A DNA stretch of 64,000 nt, from assembly GCF_016804325.1 (NCBI RefSeq), contig NZ_CP043627.1, positions 4,771,001 to 4,835,000 of the forward strand. The letters run 5' to 3'. The position numbers and the translations under genes were made by a program. The notes under the pieces are model-generated. The model ran no database searches, was not told the origin of the DNA, and saw only the letters and a program-made list of their open reading frames with translations. The stretch comes from Methylobacterium aquaticum (GTDB taxonomy: Bacteria > Pseudomonadota > Alphaproteobacteria > Rhizobiales > Beijerinckiaceae). Below are positions 44,916-53,700 of the stretch, in pieces. How positions within the stretch are numbered: position 1 is the first letter of the stretch; each line of letters starts with the position of its first letter.

Positions 44916-45581
44916 TCAGGGATACAGGCGGTTGCCCTCCCAGGCGTCGCCCCGCCGGGTGAAGCGCACCCGGTCGTGCAGGCGATAGGCGCCGTCCTGC
45001 CAGAACTCGATCGAGACCGGGGCGATGCGGTAGCCGGTCCAGTGGGGCGGGCGCGGCACGGTCTCGCCGGGAAAGCGCGTGCCCACCTCCTCGACCGCCC
45101 GCATCAGGGTCTCGCGGCTGTCGAGGGGTTGCGACTGCCGGCTCGCCCAGGCGCCGAGGCGGCTGTCGCGGGCGCGGGTGGCGAAATAGGCGTCGGCCTC
45201 GGCGTCGTCGACCTTCGTCACGGTTCCCCTCGCCCGCACCTGGCGGCGCAGGCTCTTCCAGTGCAGCACCAGGGCGGCGCGCGGATTGGCCGAGAGCTCC
45301 AGCCCCTTCATCGACAGGGTGTTGGTGTAGAACACGAATCCGCGCTCGTCGGCATCCTTCAGGAGCACGATGCGCACGTCCGGCAGCCCGTCGGCGTCGG
45401 TGGTGGCGAGCGCCATGGCGTTCGGATCCTCCGGCTCGGCGCCTTGCGCCTCGGCAAACCATTGCCGGAACAGTCCCCAGGGATCCGGGTTCTGGGTGAA
45501 ATCATCTTTCGTTAACCCGTCCACGGCATCGTCCTTACCCAAGTGGCTGTGTGCCCGAATGGCCCCCAGCCCATGTGACAA
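44916..45581 (-). CDS. pdxH: Pyridoxamine 5'-phosphate oxidase
   Basis: FMN enzyme that makes pyridoxal 5'-phosphate from the pyridoxine or pyridoxamine phosphate, the last step of vitamin B6 synthesis and salvage. At 221 residues it is full length. Family marks include DPNAMALATTDADGLPDVR, RIVLLKDADERGFVFYTN (FMN binding), SRQSQPLDSRETL and the C-terminal RVRFTRRGDAWEGNRLYP. ATG 45581 is used; a GTG about 19 codons later is an alternative nearer the conserved start. It is divergent from the lipoprotein gene. Confidence 0.95.
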   Translation of the reverse strand: MSHGLGAIRAHSHLGKDDAVDGLTKDDFTQNPDPWGLFRQWFAEAQGAEPEDPNAMALATTDADGLPDVRIVLLKDADERGFVFYTNTLSMKGLELSANPRAALVLHWKSLRRQVRARGTVTKVDDAEADAYFATRARDSRLGAWASRQSQPLDSRETLMRAVEEVGTRFPGETVPRPPHWTGYRIAPVSIEFWQDGAYRLHDRVRFTRRGDAWEGNRLYP

Positions 45582-45653
45582 CCGGAGCCGGGGGCGGGCC
45601 GGCGTCGCATCCTCGTGCGTCGCGGCGGCCGCCCGGTCGTGAGAACAGGTGTA

Positions 45654-46100
45654 ATGCGTTCGGGTGCGTGTAAAGTCGGTTCGGTGACGCTCGGGCTCGT
45701 CGTCGCGGCGGGCGCCCTGGCGAGCGTCCTGGCGATCGGCGGCTGCAGCCAGCCGCTCATCATGTTCGCGCCGCAGGTCGATGCCGCGCCGCCGGAGCCG
45801 GAGAGCACCGGCAGCATCGAGCCCGCGGCACCGAAGAGCTTCGGCCCGGACCTCTCGGGCGAGGATTGGCGCCGCGCCAAGGCGGCGCTCTCCGTCGCCC
45901 TGGACCCCCAGGGCAACGGCCAGCCGGTGAAATGGGACAATCCCGATTCGGGCATGCGCGGCATGGTCAACCCGACCGGGCTGCCTTTCGTGAAGAACGA
46001 CGAGATCTGCCGCGGCTTCCTGGCCTCGGTGATCGGCCCGGGCAGCAACCGCTTCGTGCGCGGCACCGGCTGCCGCCCGTCGGGGGAGCCTGGGAACTGA
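45654..46100 (+). CDS. RT0821/Lpp0805-like surface lipoprotein, C-terminus probably frameshifted
   Basis: A 148-residue exported protein with a lipobox-like AIGGC (Cys about 31) and a C-terminal domain typical of the RT0821/Lpp0805 surface protein family: WRRAKAALSVALDPQGNG, KWDNPDSGMRG and EICRGFLASVIGPG. The current frame stops at 46100 after CRPSGEPGN. If the G5 run at 46082-46086 were G6, it would continue as GAWELKSLKTTTKPG to 46132, which looks like a natural family ending. So an indel at the end is likely. ATG 45654 is preferred over upstream in-frame starts. Confidence 0.7.
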   Translation: MRSGACKVGSVTLGLVVAAGALASVLAIGGCSQPLIMFAPQVDAAPPEPESTGSIEPAAPKSFGPDLSGEDWRRAKAALSVALDPQGNGQPVKWDNPDSGMRGMVNPTGLPFVKNDEICRGFLASVIGPGSNRFVRGTGCRPSGEPGN

Positions 46101-46363
46101 AGAGCCTCAAGACCACGACGAAGCCGGGATAGGGCGGCGTCGAGGCGGAGCGTCCGTCGTTTCGGGAATGGCGTGGGTGTCTGCCTGGTCGCCCACCATG
46201 GCGCCGTCTCCGGAAGTGACGTACCTTCGACCTCTGCCGCTTCCGCCTGCGTTGCAATCCGGCAACACGGTCGCCAGATAGGGCTCAACCCATTCACGCA
46301 GGCGGACCCGCGCCCGGGCGCGTCGCACCGGAGCCGGGCCGCTCGAATCGCCATCGGATCGCC

Positions 46364-47293
46364 ATGCGCAACCCATACGACGTACTCGGCGTGAGCCGCT
46401 CGGCCGACGAGGCGGAGATCAAGAAGGCTTTCCGCAAGCTCGCCAAGGCCTACCACCCCGATCGCAACAAGAACGACGCCAAGGCGCAGGATCGCTTCTC
46501 CGAGGTCAACCAGGCCTACGAGATCCTGGGCGACGCCAAGAAGCGCGAGCAGTTCGACCGCGGCGCCATCGACGGCGACGGCAAGCCCCGCTTCACCGGC
46601 TTCGAGGGCTTCGGCGGCGGGGCCGGCCGCGGCGGCGGCGGATTCGACTTCGAGTCGATGGCCCGCGCCCGTGCCGGGGCGGGCGGCGGTGGGGCCGGCG
46701 GCTTCGGCGAGGACATCTTCTCGCACCTGTTCGGCGAGGCGTTCCGCTCCGCCGGCGGGGCCGGGCGCGCCGCGCCGCAGAAGGGCGAGGACGTCGCCGC
46801 CGAACTGACCGTGACCCTCGACCAGGTCGCCAACGAGACCAAGCTGCGGCTCAACCTGCCGAGCGGCCGCGAGGTCGACGCGGTGGTGCCCAAGGGCGTG
46901 GTCGACGGGCAGGTGATCCGCCTGCGCGGCCTCGGCTATCCGGGCGCCCACGGCGCCGAGCCGGGCGATGCGCTCCTGACCATCCGGTTCGCCCCCGATT
47001 CCCGCTTCCAGATCGAGGGCTCGGACCTGCGCACCACGGCGGAGGTCGCGCTCGAGGATGCGGTCCTGGGCGGGCCGATCCGGATCCAGACCCTGACCGG
47101 CGCGGTCGAGATGAAGATCCCGCCGATGACCAGCTCGGGCCGGGTCTTCCGCCTGCGCGGCAAGGGCCTGCCGAAGAAGGACGGCACGAAGGGCGACCTG
47201 CTCGCCACCGTCGCCGTGACCCTGCCGGCGAATGCCGACGAGGCCCTGACCGAGTTCGCCCGCAAGCGCCGCGCCGCCGCGGCGACGAGCTGA
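46364..47293 (+). CDS. DnaJ-class co-chaperone (CbpA-like)
   Basis: Hsp40 protein of 309 residues. The J domain (1-68) has the HPD motif in [15 protein letters not shown] Gly/Phe-rich linker (about 75-130) follows, and then the two substrate-binding beta domains ([30 protein letters not shown]). It lacks the zinc-finger repeats, so it is the CbpA/DnaJ class II type rather than DnaJ itself. It would deliver clients to DnaK. The ATG at 46364 starts [12 protein letters not shown], the canonical J-domain beginning. The fabI gene follows after 146 bases. Confidence 0.92.
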   Translation: MRNPYDVLGVSRSADEAEIKKAFRKLAKAYHPDRNKNDAKAQDRFSEVNQAYEILGDAKKREQFDRGAIDGDGKPRFTGFEGFGGGAGRGGGGFDFESMARARAGAGGGGAGGFGEDIFSHLFGEAFRSAGGAGRAAPQKGEDVAAELTVTLDQVANETKLRLNLPSGREVDAVVPKGVVDGQVIRLRGLGYPGAHGAEPGDALLTIRFAPDSRFQIEGSDLRTTAEVALEDAVLGGPIRIQTLTGAVEMKIPPMTSSGRVFRLRGKGLPKKDGTKGDLLATVAVTLPANADEALTEFARKRRAAAATS

Positions 47294-47439
47294 GCGGACG
47301 GGGACGTTCACAGCATTACCGGAGCCGGCGCACTTCCGTCGCCCGCAGGCGTCGGTTAAGGAAACCGCTGGGGAGCCATGCACGGCCGGGTCCAACCGGC
47401 TGCCGCCGGCCCCCGTGGCGGCTGTTCTTTGGGTGACTC

Positions 47440-48297
47440 ATGGCTGACTCGAACCGGGCACAGGTACAGGATGGCGGGCAGCCCCGCACCGGGCTTCTCG
47501 CCGGCAAGCGCGGCCTCGTGCTCGGCGTCGCCAACAACCGCTCGATCGCCTGGGGCATCGCCAAGAGCGCCCACCAGCACGGCGCCGAGCTGGCCTTCAC
47601 CTACCAGGGCGAGGCCCTGAAGAAGCGCGTCGAGCCGCTCGCCCGCGAACTCGATGCCGCCGTCGTCGGCCATTGCGACGTGACCGACCCGGCCTCGATC
47701 GACGCGGTCTTCGAGGCCACCGGCCGGCATTTCCCGGAAGGGATCGACTTCGTCATCCACTGCATCGCCTTCTCGGACAAGGACGAGCTGACCGGGCGCT
47801 ACATCGAGACCAGCGAGGCGAATTTTACCAAGTCGCTGCTGATCTCCTGCTACTCGTTCACGGCGGTCGCCCAGCGCGCCGAGAAGCTGATGCGCAACGG
47901 CGGCTCGCTCCTCACGCTGACCTATTACGGCGCCGAGAAGTGGATGCCGCACTACAACGTGATGGGCGTCGCCAAGGCGGCGCTCGAGGCGTCGGTGCGC
48001 TACCTCGCGGCCGATCTCGGGCCGCAGAAGATCCGCGTCAACGCGATCTCGGCCGGGCCGATCAAGACGCTCGCCGCCTCCGGCATCGGCGATTTCCGCT
48101 ACATCCTGAAGTGGAACGAGTACAACGCCCCCCTGCGGCGTACCGTGACGATCGAGGAGGTCGGCGAGACCGCCGCCTACCTGATCTCCGACATGTCCCG
48201 CGGCATGACCGGCGAGGTTCTGCACGTCGATGCCGGCTACCACGTCGTCGGCATGAAGAACCCCGAGGCGCCGGATCTCAGCCTCGACAAGGACTGA
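47440..48297 (+). CDS. fabI: Enoyl-[acyl-carrier-protein] reductase (NADH)
   Basis: Final reductive step of each fatty-acid elongation cycle, and the target of triclosan in FabI-type bacteria. The 285-residue protein shows the divergent FabI cofactor motif GVANNRSIAWGIA, CDVTDPASID, the active-site Tyr pair in LTYYGAEKWMPHYNVMGVAK (Tyr-x6-Lys type), and SAGPIKTLAASGI. An N-terminal 20-residue polar tail precedes the fold. Closeness to the dnaJ-like gene is common in alphaproteobacteria. It ends in LSLDKD, and a GC-rich hairpin follows. Confidence 0.95.
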   Translation: MADSNRAQVQDGGQPRTGLLAGKRGLVLGVANNRSIAWGIAKSAHQHGAELAFTYQGEALKKRVEPLARELDAAVVGHCDVTDPASIDAVFEATGRHFPEGIDFVIHCIAFSDKDELTGRYIETSEANFTKSLLISCYSFTAVAQRAEKLMRNGGSLLTLTYYGAEKWMPHYNVMGVAKAALEASVRYLAADLGPQKIRVNAISAGPIKTLAASGIGDFRYILKWNEYNAPLRRTVTIEEVGETAAYLISDMSRGMTGEVLHVDAGYHVVGMKNPEAPDLSLDKD

Positions 48298-48355
48298 CCG
48301 GTCTCGTTCCCCGACGGCGTGTCCGGCGCGGAACGGGGATCCCCGACGACACGAA

Positions 48356-48375
48356 GGGGCCGGACCGGCGGCCCC
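48356..48375. terminator. Possible hairpin terminator after fabI
   Basis: GGGGCC (48356-48361) can pair with GGCCCC (48370-48375) around an 8-base loop, 59 bases after the fabI stop. There is no T-tract, and a GGGGATCCCC palindrome lies just before it. Weak evidence. Confidence 0.35.
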
Positions 48376-48430
48376 CTCGGCGCCAGGCGGGCCCCACGGA
48401 TGGGCCCGATCGCGCAACGCGGAGCCCATC

Positions 48431-49636
48431 ATGCCCACGCAGAAGATCGCCATGCTCACCGCCGGCGGCCTCGCCCCCTGCCTGTCCGCGGCGGTGGGCG
48501 GGCTGATCGCCCGCTACACCGACCTCGCGCCGGAGGCCGAGATCATCGGCTACCGCAGCGGCTACAAGGGCGTGCTCCTCGGCGATTCCCTCACCGTCAC
48601 CCCGGAGGTGCGGGCGAAGGCCGACATCCTCCTGCGCCACGGCGGCTCGCCGCTCGGCAACAGCCGGATCAAGCTCACCAACGTCAAGGATTGCGTGAAG
48701 CGCGGCCTCGTCCAGGAGGGGCAGGATCCCCTGAAGGTCGCGGCCGAGCAGCTCGCCCGCGACCGGGTCACGGTGCTGCACACGATCGGCGGCGACGACA
48801 CCAACACCACGGCGGCCGATCTCGCGGCCTATCTCGAGGCGAACGGCTACCACCTGACCGTGGTCGGGCTGCCGAAGACCATCGACAACGACGTGGTGCC
48901 GATCCGCCAGACCCTGGGCGCCTGGAGCGCGGCGGAGCAGGGGGCGATCTTCGCCGAGAACATCGTCAACGAGCAGAGCGCCAACCCGCGCATGCTGATC
49001 GTCCACGAGATCATGGGCCGCAAATGCGGCTGGCTCACCGCCGCGACGGCCAAGGCCTATCGCGAGCGCCTGGACCGGACCGCCTTCCTGCCGGAATTCG
49101 GTCTCGACCGGGCGCACAAGGAGGTGGATGCGGTCTACCTGCCGGAACTGCCCTTCGACATCGCACGCGAGGCCGAGCGGCTGCGGGCGCGGCTCGATGC
49201 CAAGGACTGCGTCACGGTCTTCCTCAGCGAGGGGGCCGGCCTGGACGAGATCGTGGCCGAGATCGAGGCGCGCGGCGAAGTGCTGGGCCGGGACCCGTTC
49301 GGCCACGTCAAGATCGACATGGTCAATGTCGGCAAGTGGTTCGCCGACCGCTTCGCGCCGATGATCGGGGCGGAGAAGAGCCTGGTGCTGAAATCCGGCC
49401 ATTTCTGCCGTTCGGCCGCGCCGAATGCCGACGACCTGCGGCTGATCCAGGGCATGGTCGACCTCGCGGTCGAGTGCGGCCTGAAGGGCGTCTCGGGCGT
49501 GATCGGCCACGACGAGGACCAGGGCGGCCGCCTGCGGGCGATCGAGTTCCCGCGCATCCGCGGCGGCAAGACCTTCGATCCGTCGACGCCGTGGTTCACC
49601 GCCTTGCTGGACGACATCGGCCAGAGCCACGGGTGA
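48431..49636 (+). CDS. pfp: PPi-dependent 6-phosphofructokinase
   Basis: Reversible phosphofructokinase of 401 residues that uses pyrophosphate. The deciding residues are the Asp of TIGGDDTNTT (ATP enzymes have GGDGS) and the Lys of PKTIDND (ATP enzymes have PGTIDND); both indicate PPi use. MGRKCGWLTA contacts the sugar phosphate. Such enzymes occur in methylotrophs, where they can act on sedoheptulose 7-phosphate and run in both directions. It begins 133 bases after fabI and seems monocistronic. Confidence 0.92.
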   Translation: MPTQKIAMLTAGGLAPCLSAAVGGLIARYTDLAPEAEIIGYRSGYKGVLLGDSLTVTPEVRAKADILLRHGGSPLGNSRIKLTNVKDCVKRGLVQEGQDPLKVAAEQLARDRVTVLHTIGGDDTNTTAADLAAYLEANGYHLTVVGLPKTIDNDVVPIRQTLGAWSAAEQGAIFAENIVNEQSANPRMLIVHEIMGRKCGWLTAATAKAYRERLDRTAFLPEFGLDRAHKEVDAVYLPELPFDIAREAERLRARLDAKDCVTVFLSEGAGLDEIVAEIEARGEVLGRDPFGHVKIDMVNVGKWFADRFAPMIGAEKSLVLKSGHFCRSAAPNADDLRLIQGMVDLAVECGLKGVSGVIGHDEDQGGRLRAIEFPRIRGGKTFDPSTPWFTALLDDIGQSHG

Positions 49637-49642
49637 GAGGAG

Positions 49643-49662
49643 CCGGTGCCATCGGGCACCGG
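49643..49662. terminator. Hairpin between pfp and the convergent small gene
   Basis: CCGGTGCC (49643-49650) pairs perfectly with GGCACCGG (49655-49662) around a 4-base loop, 6 bases after the pfp stop. It faces a convergent small gene and could terminate both; there is no T-tract. Confidence 0.55.
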
Positions 49663-49687
49663 ACCTGGCTGAAACTCCAGGTGTCGA

Positions 49688-49921
49688 TCACGACCCCGTC
49701 GCGTCGAGCGGCGGGGCGACGAGGCCCAAGTCCGGTGCCGGAACCCGGCGAACGAAGGGCAGGACGTTTCCGGCGGTCGCCGGCAGCTCCGCCTCGGGCC
49801 GGATGCGGTGGGATCCCGCCGCGAAGGACATCCAGCGGACGATCCTGCCGTCGCCGTGCCGGGCCAGATGCCGCTCGACCCGCCTCCGCGCCCACCGGGG
49901 CACGCCATCGCCGAACTTCAT
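49688..49921 (-). CDS. Small hypothetical protein
   Basis: A 77-residue protein not recognised. ATG 49921 is preceded by GGGAGGG about 8 bases upstream, a strong ribosome binding site, which supports translation. The sequence MKFGDGVPRWARRRVERHLA is basic and helical, followed by VRWMSFAAGSHRIRP and a proline-rich end. It has no signal peptide. The frame extends upstream, but the RBS decides for this start. The size, basic charge and lack of domain leave its function open. Confidence 0.5.
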   Translation of the reverse strand: MKFGDGVPRWARRRVERHLARHGDGRIVRWMSFAAGSHRIRPEAELPATAGNVLPFVRRVPAPDLGLVAPPLDATGS

Positions 49922-50027
49922 GCGGCTTCCCTCCCTGTTCGCCCACCCTGCGACGGATGTCGCCAAACGAACGAAACAGGGGCGATCCCCGCCTGTCATC
50001 ACCCATTTGGGTGACCTTGCGCCAACC

Positions 50028-50909
50028 TCAGGTTTTCAGCACGATGCAGGCGCCGCCGACGCCGCGGATGCGGCTGCACAGGGCCTCGGCGCTGGCGCGG
50101 GTCTCGGAGGGCACGCGGATGCGGTAGAAGGCCCGCGTGCCGCGGTGGCGCAGCCGCGTGCCGATGACCATCGGGCGCACGTCGCCGAGGATCGCGCTGT
50201 AGCGGTCGCGGGCCCGGCCGAAACTCGCGAGCGCGATCGACTTCGAGAAATTGCCGGCGAGCTGGACGCCCCAGGGGGCGAGCGCCGCGGCGGTCTCGGC
50301 GAAGAAGGTGTCGGTGCGGCCGCGGATGCGCAGGGCGGCCGTGACCTGCAGGCAGCGGGTGCCCTCGGGCTCGCTCAGGTCGCTCTTCGGCTCCGCCTTG
50401 GCGGCGGCGGCCCAATCCTCGGCGCTGCGCCCGGTGATCGCCGCGACGTAGGCGCGGGTCTCCGCCGGCAGGCCGCCGGTGCCCGACAGCCAAGCCGAGA
50501 CGCGGCCGGGCCCGCCGTTATAGGCCGCCGCCGCGAGGCCGAGATTGCCGAAACGGCCGCGCAGGTCGATCAGGAACCGCGCCGCCGCCGGGATCGCCTG
50601 TTCGGGGTCGAACGGATCGACGAGGCCCCGCTCCTGCGCCGTGCCGGGCATGAACTGCGCCACGCCCTGCGCCCCGGCGCGGCTCACGGCGCTGGGCCGG
50701 AAGCTGCTCTCGCGCCAGATCAGCCGGGTGAGGAAGGCGACGGGCAGCCCCTTGGATTGTGCGGCGCCCTCGATCAGCCGGCACAGGGCCTGCTCGACCG
50801 TCTCCTCCTTGCTCTCGGCCGCACGGGCGGCGGGCGCGGGCGCCGTGGGGGCGGCCAGCGCCGGGACGGCGAGGGCGAGGGACGCGAGGAGGAGGAGCGT
50901 GCGGGTCAC
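50028..50909 (-). CDS. Lytic transglycosylase with SPOR-like C-terminus
   Basis: Periplasmic muramidase that cleaves peptidoglycan to 1,6-anhydroMurNAc products. A signal peptide (LLLLASLALAVPALA) precedes the SLT domain, with the catalytic Glu in IWRESSFRPSAVSRAGAQG, FMPGTAQERGL and AAYNGGPGRVS. The last ~85 residues (GVQLAGNFSKSIALASF; FYRIRVPSETRASAEALC) resemble a SPOR peptidoglycan-binding domain. The GTG start at 50909 gives a normal signal peptide; the frame is open further upstream. It is divergent from the methyltransferase gene. Confidence 0.87.
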   Translation of the reverse strand: MTRTLLLLASLALAVPALAAPTAPAPAARAAESKEETVEQALCRLIEGAAQSKGLPVAFLTRLIWRESSFRPSAVSRAGAQGVAQFMPGTAQERGLVDPFDPEQAIPAAARFLIDLRGRFGNLGLAAAAYNGGPGRVSAWLSGTGGLPAETRAYVAAITGRSAEDWAAAAKAEPKSDLSEPEGTRCLQVTAALRIRGRTDTFFAETAAALAPWGVQLAGNFSKSIALASFGRARDRYSAILGDVRPMVIGTRLRHRGTRAFYRIRVPSETRASAEALCSRIRGVGGACIVLKT

Positions 50910-51054
50910 GGGCCCATCCTTAACCCGATTTGCTGAACGATTCGGTAGGCTGCGATCGTCGCGGGGGAGGATTCGGTCGCTCGATCGGCGTTTCGGGTCC
51001 CCGCATGGCGTGAGGCCCTGGCGCCGGGCGCGCGGGCGCGCCATCTAGCGGGCG

Positions 51055-51936
51055 ATGTCCTCGCCGCTCCTGTTCGACTCCGCCCTGATCCGCAAGCGCC
51101 TCGCGCGCGCCCGCCGCACCGGCTTCGCCGATTTCCTGGTCGCGCGGGCGGTCGACGACCTGTCGGACCGCCTCGATGCGGTGCTGCGGGAGTTTCCCCA
51201 CGCCCTCGACCTCGGGACCCCGGTGCCGGCGGCGGCGACCTGGCTCGCGCGGAGCGGCCGGGCCGGGGCCGTCACGCGGCTCGCCCCCGTGGCCGAGCCG
51301 GGCAGCCCCGGCGTTTCGGTCGCGGTCGGTGATCCGGAGGCCTTGCCCTTCGCGGATCGGCGCTTCGACCTCGCGGTGTCGCTGCTGGCGCTCCAGCACG
51401 CCAACGACCTCCCGGGCGCCCTGGTGCAGGTCCGCCGGGCGCTGAAGCCCGACGGGCTGTTCGTTGGCTGCCTGCTCGGCGGGCGCACCCTGACGGAGCT
51501 GCGCCAGGTGCTGACCCAGGCCGAGAGCGAGATCGAGGGGGGAGTGAGCCCGCGGGTCGCGCCCTTCGCGGAGGTGCGCGACCTCGGCGGCCTGCTCCAG
51601 CGCGCCGGCTTCGCCCTGCCGGTCACCGATGTCGAGACCGTCACGGTGCGCTACGGCGACCCGTTCGGGCTGATGCGCGACCTGCGCGCCATGGGGCTCT
51701 CCAACGCCTTGCGGGAACGCCGCGGGACCTTGCGGCGCGAGACCCTGATGCGGGCGGCCGGCCTCTATGCCGAGCGCTTCGCCGACGCGGATGGGCGCCT
51801 GCGGGCGACCTTCGAGCTGATCTGGCTGTCGGGCTGGGTGCCGCACGAGAGCCAGCAGAAGCCGCTGCGGCCGGGCAGCGCCCAGGCGCGGCTGGCCGAC
51901 GCCCTCGGCACCGTCGAACGCAAGGAGCCGTCATGA
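51055..51936 (+). CDS. Methyltransferase-like protein (BioC/NDUFAF5 type) with degenerate SAM motif
   Basis: A 293-residue protein with the layout of the BioC/NDUFAF5 group: an N-terminal RLARARRTGFADFLVARA, then a Rossmann-type methyltransferase fold with DPEALPFADRRFDLAVSLL and ALKPDGLFVGCLLGG. The SAM-binding motif I, where D-x-G-x-G is expected, reads DLGTPVPAAATW and seems lost. NDUFAF5-like proteins in alphaproteobacteria and mitochondria assist complex I assembly and can hydroxylate an arginine, so this may be the better comparison. Its stop overlaps the DUF427 gene start (ATGA). Confidence 0.72.
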   Translation: MSSPLLFDSALIRKRLARARRTGFADFLVARAVDDLSDRLDAVLREFPHALDLGTPVPAAATWLARSGRAGAVTRLAPVAEPGSPGVSVAVGDPEALPFADRRFDLAVSLLALQHANDLPGALVQVRRALKPDGLFVGCLLGGRTLTELRQVLTQAESEIEGGVSPRVAPFAEVRDLGGLLQRAGFALPVTDVETVTVRYGDPFGLMRDLRAMGLSNALRERRGTLRRETLMRAAGLYAERFADADGRLRATFELIWLSGWVPHESQQKPLRPGSAQARLADALGTVERKEPS

Positions 51937-52286
51937 CGGATCATCCGATCACGATCACCCCGAACCCGCACCGCATCCGGGTGATGCTCGGCGGGACGAT
52001 CGTCGCCGAGAGCACCCGGGCGATCACCTTGCGCGAGGGCGGCATGGCGCCGGTGCAGTACATCCCGCGCGAGGATGCCGCGATGGACCTCTTCGAGCGG
52101 ACCGAGCACCGCACCCATTGCCCGCACAAGGGCGATGCGAGCTACTATTCGCTCACTGCCGGCGGGGTCGAGCGGGCGAATGCGGTCTGGAGCTACGAGG
52201 CGCCGTTCCCGGCGGTGGCGGCGATTGCCGGTCACCTGGCCTTCTACCCGAGCAAGGTCGACGCGATCGAGGAGTTCACAGAGTAA
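51933..52286 (+). CDS. DUF427-domain protein
   Basis: A 117-residue protein of the DUF427 family, recognised by IRVMLGGTIVAEST, YIPREDAAMDLF, THCPHKGDASYYSL and WSYEAPFPAV. The function is not known. The cysteine and histidines of THCPHKG are conserved in the family. The start overlaps the stop of the methyltransferase-like gene by four bases, so they are co-translated; a link to that protein is possible but not shown. It is followed by a long inverted repeat. Confidence 0.85.
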   Translation: MTDHPITITPNPHRIRVMLGGTIVAESTRAITLREGGMAPVQYIPREDAAMDLFERTEHRTHCPHKGDASYYSLTAGGVERANAVWSYEAPFPAVAAIAGHLAFYPSKVDAIEEFTE

Positions 52287-52342
52287 TCGGCGGCCGTCGA
52301 TCTGTCCGGTTGTTCAAAAATCCCGTCGATGCAAATCTCCGC

Positions 52343-52482
52343 GTCATCCCGGGGCTCGCCGAAGGCGAGAACCCGGGATCCATAACCGCTGACAGGAGAG
52401 GAAAGGGCGGCCAGCGTTCCGCTTCATCCTGAAACGTCGGCGGTTATGGATCCCGGGTTCCGCTGCGCGGCCCCGGGATGAC
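52343..52482. repeat. Dispersed inverted repeat of the TCATCCCGGG type
   Basis: The left arm at 52343-52389 (GTCATCCCGGGGC ... CATAACCGC) is inverted at 52440-52482 (GCGGTTATGG ... CCCCGGGATGAC). The two arms share GGTTATGGATCCCGGGTT in inverted form. The unit of 140 bp lies between the convergent DUF427 and mutT genes and probably folds into a long hairpin. Sequences of this kind are frequent in Hyphomicrobiales genomes. Confidence 0.85.
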
Positions 52483-52521
52483 CCGGAGGGTTTCGGTTCG
52501 GGTGAGGAGACAGACCCTCTC

Positions 52522-52938
52522 TCACGGCCCCAGCAGGTCGACGATCGCGGGCAGCAGCGGCAGGTCCGCGGGCGGCATCGGGTAGCTCGCGAGGTCGCGC
52601 GGACGCACCCATTTGAGCGCCTGCCCCTCCCGCGACTGCACGAAGCCCTCCCAGCGCCGGCAGACGTAGAGCGGCATCAGGAGGTGGAAGGTCTCGTAAG
52701 CGTGGCTGGCGAAGCTCAGGGGCGCGAGGCAGTCCGCCTTCACGGTGATGCCGAGTTCTTCCGCCAGCTCGCGGATCAGCGTCTCCTCCGGGCGTTCCCC
52801 GGGCTCGATCTTGCCGCCCGGGAATTCCCACAACCCCGCGAGCTGCTTGCCGGGCGGGCGCTGCGCCAGGAGCACGCGCCCGTCCGGATCGACGAGGGCC
52901 ACCGCCACCACGAGGAGGAGCTTGAGGGGATCTGCCAT
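52522..52938 (-). CDS. mutT: MutT-type NUDIX 8-oxo-dGTP diphosphatase
   Basis: Sanitises oxidised nucleotide pools. The 138-residue protein has the NUDIX box as GGKIEPGERPEETLIRELAEELGI, written here as GX5EX7REX2EEXG starting at about residue 42, and the MutT-like KQLAGLWEFPG. It ends in LPAIVDLLGP. The gene order argJ-SIMPL-mutT on one strand is close to the argJ-mutT pairing known from relatives. The long inverted repeat 40 bases beyond its stop may end the transcript. Confidence 0.88.
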   Translation of the reverse strand: MADPLKLLLVVAVALVDPDGRVLLAQRPPGKQLAGLWEFPGGKIEPGERPEETLIRELAEELGITVKADCLAPLSFASHAYETFHLLMPLYVCRRWEGFVQSREGQALKWVRPRDLASYPMPPADLPLLPAIVDLLGP

Positions 52939-52986
52939 GAGGTCCTCGGGTATCCGGGCGGCTCGCTTGAGGGAAGGTCGCGCCCG

Positions 52987-53700
52987 TCAGGGCGCAACCC
53001 GATACGTGACCTCGACGGCGGCCTCGACCGTGAGGGTGCCGGGTTCGACCGGGACGGCGAGGCCGCCGGGCGCGCCCTTGGCGGCGTAGGCGCGGGCCAG
53101 CATCGGAGCCGGCGCGCCGGCCCGCGGCGGCGAGACGATGCTGTCGAGACGGCCGAGGCGGGTGCCCGCCGCCTCCGCCAGGATCTCGGCCTGTCGCTGC
53201 GCATCCCGCACCGCCTCGGCCCGGACGGTGTCCTCGGTCCGGCCCGGCTCCGACAGACCGAAGGCGACGCCGCCGATCCGGTCGGCCCCGCCGTCGAGCA
53301 GGCGGCGCATCAGGGCGCCGAGGCGCTTGAGGTCGCGCACCCGCACCGAGACGGAGTTGGTCGCCTGGTAACCGTCGGGCACGTCCCGCACCTGGCCGCC
53401 GGGATCGCGCACCGTCTTGCTGGCCGGGCGTAAGGACACCGCCGCCGTGGCGAGGTCGGGGCCGGAGATGCCGAACTCGCCGGCAAGCTCCACCACCTTG
53501 CGGGCGGCGGCCGAGTTCTGGTCGAGGGCCGCCGCCGGGCTCGGGCCGCGGCTCTCCACCGCGACCTCCACCGTAGCGAAGTCCGGGGCCACCTCGCGGC
53601 TCGCCCGGCCAATGACGCTGATCCGGCCGGGCGCCGCGTCCTCGGCGAGAGCGGGCCCCGCCAGGAGCGTGCCGACGAGGAACGCCGCGGCGGCCCTCAC
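52987..53700 (-). CDS. SIMPL-domain (DUF541) periplasmic protein
   Basis: A 237-residue exported protein. A signal peptide ([18 protein letters not shown]) is followed by the SIMPL domain: [40 protein letters not shown] and [18 protein letters not shown]. Homologues form oligomers and have been linked to oxidative stress defence, but the mechanism is unclear. GTG 53700 is the start because it overlaps the argJ stop as GTGA. The frame is open upstream within argJ, which is not meaningful. Confidence 0.85.
   Translation of the reverse strand: MRAAAAFLVGTLLAGPALAEDAAPGRISVIGRASREVAPDFATVEVAVESRGPSPAAALDQNSAAARKVVELAGEFGISGPDLATAAVSLRPASKTVRDPGGQVRDVPDGYQATNSVSVRVRDLKRLGALMRRLLDGGADRIGGVAFGLSEPGRTEDTVRAEAVRDAQRQAEILAEAAGTRLGRLDSIVSPPRAGAPAPMLARAYAAKGAPGGLAVPVEPGTLTVEAAVEVTYRVAP

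Noticed and set aside
45866..46132. Separate small gene overlapping the surface lipoprotein
   Set aside because: Only its last 15 residues look natural, and they continue the lipoprotein family pattern; a frame change in one gene explains it better.
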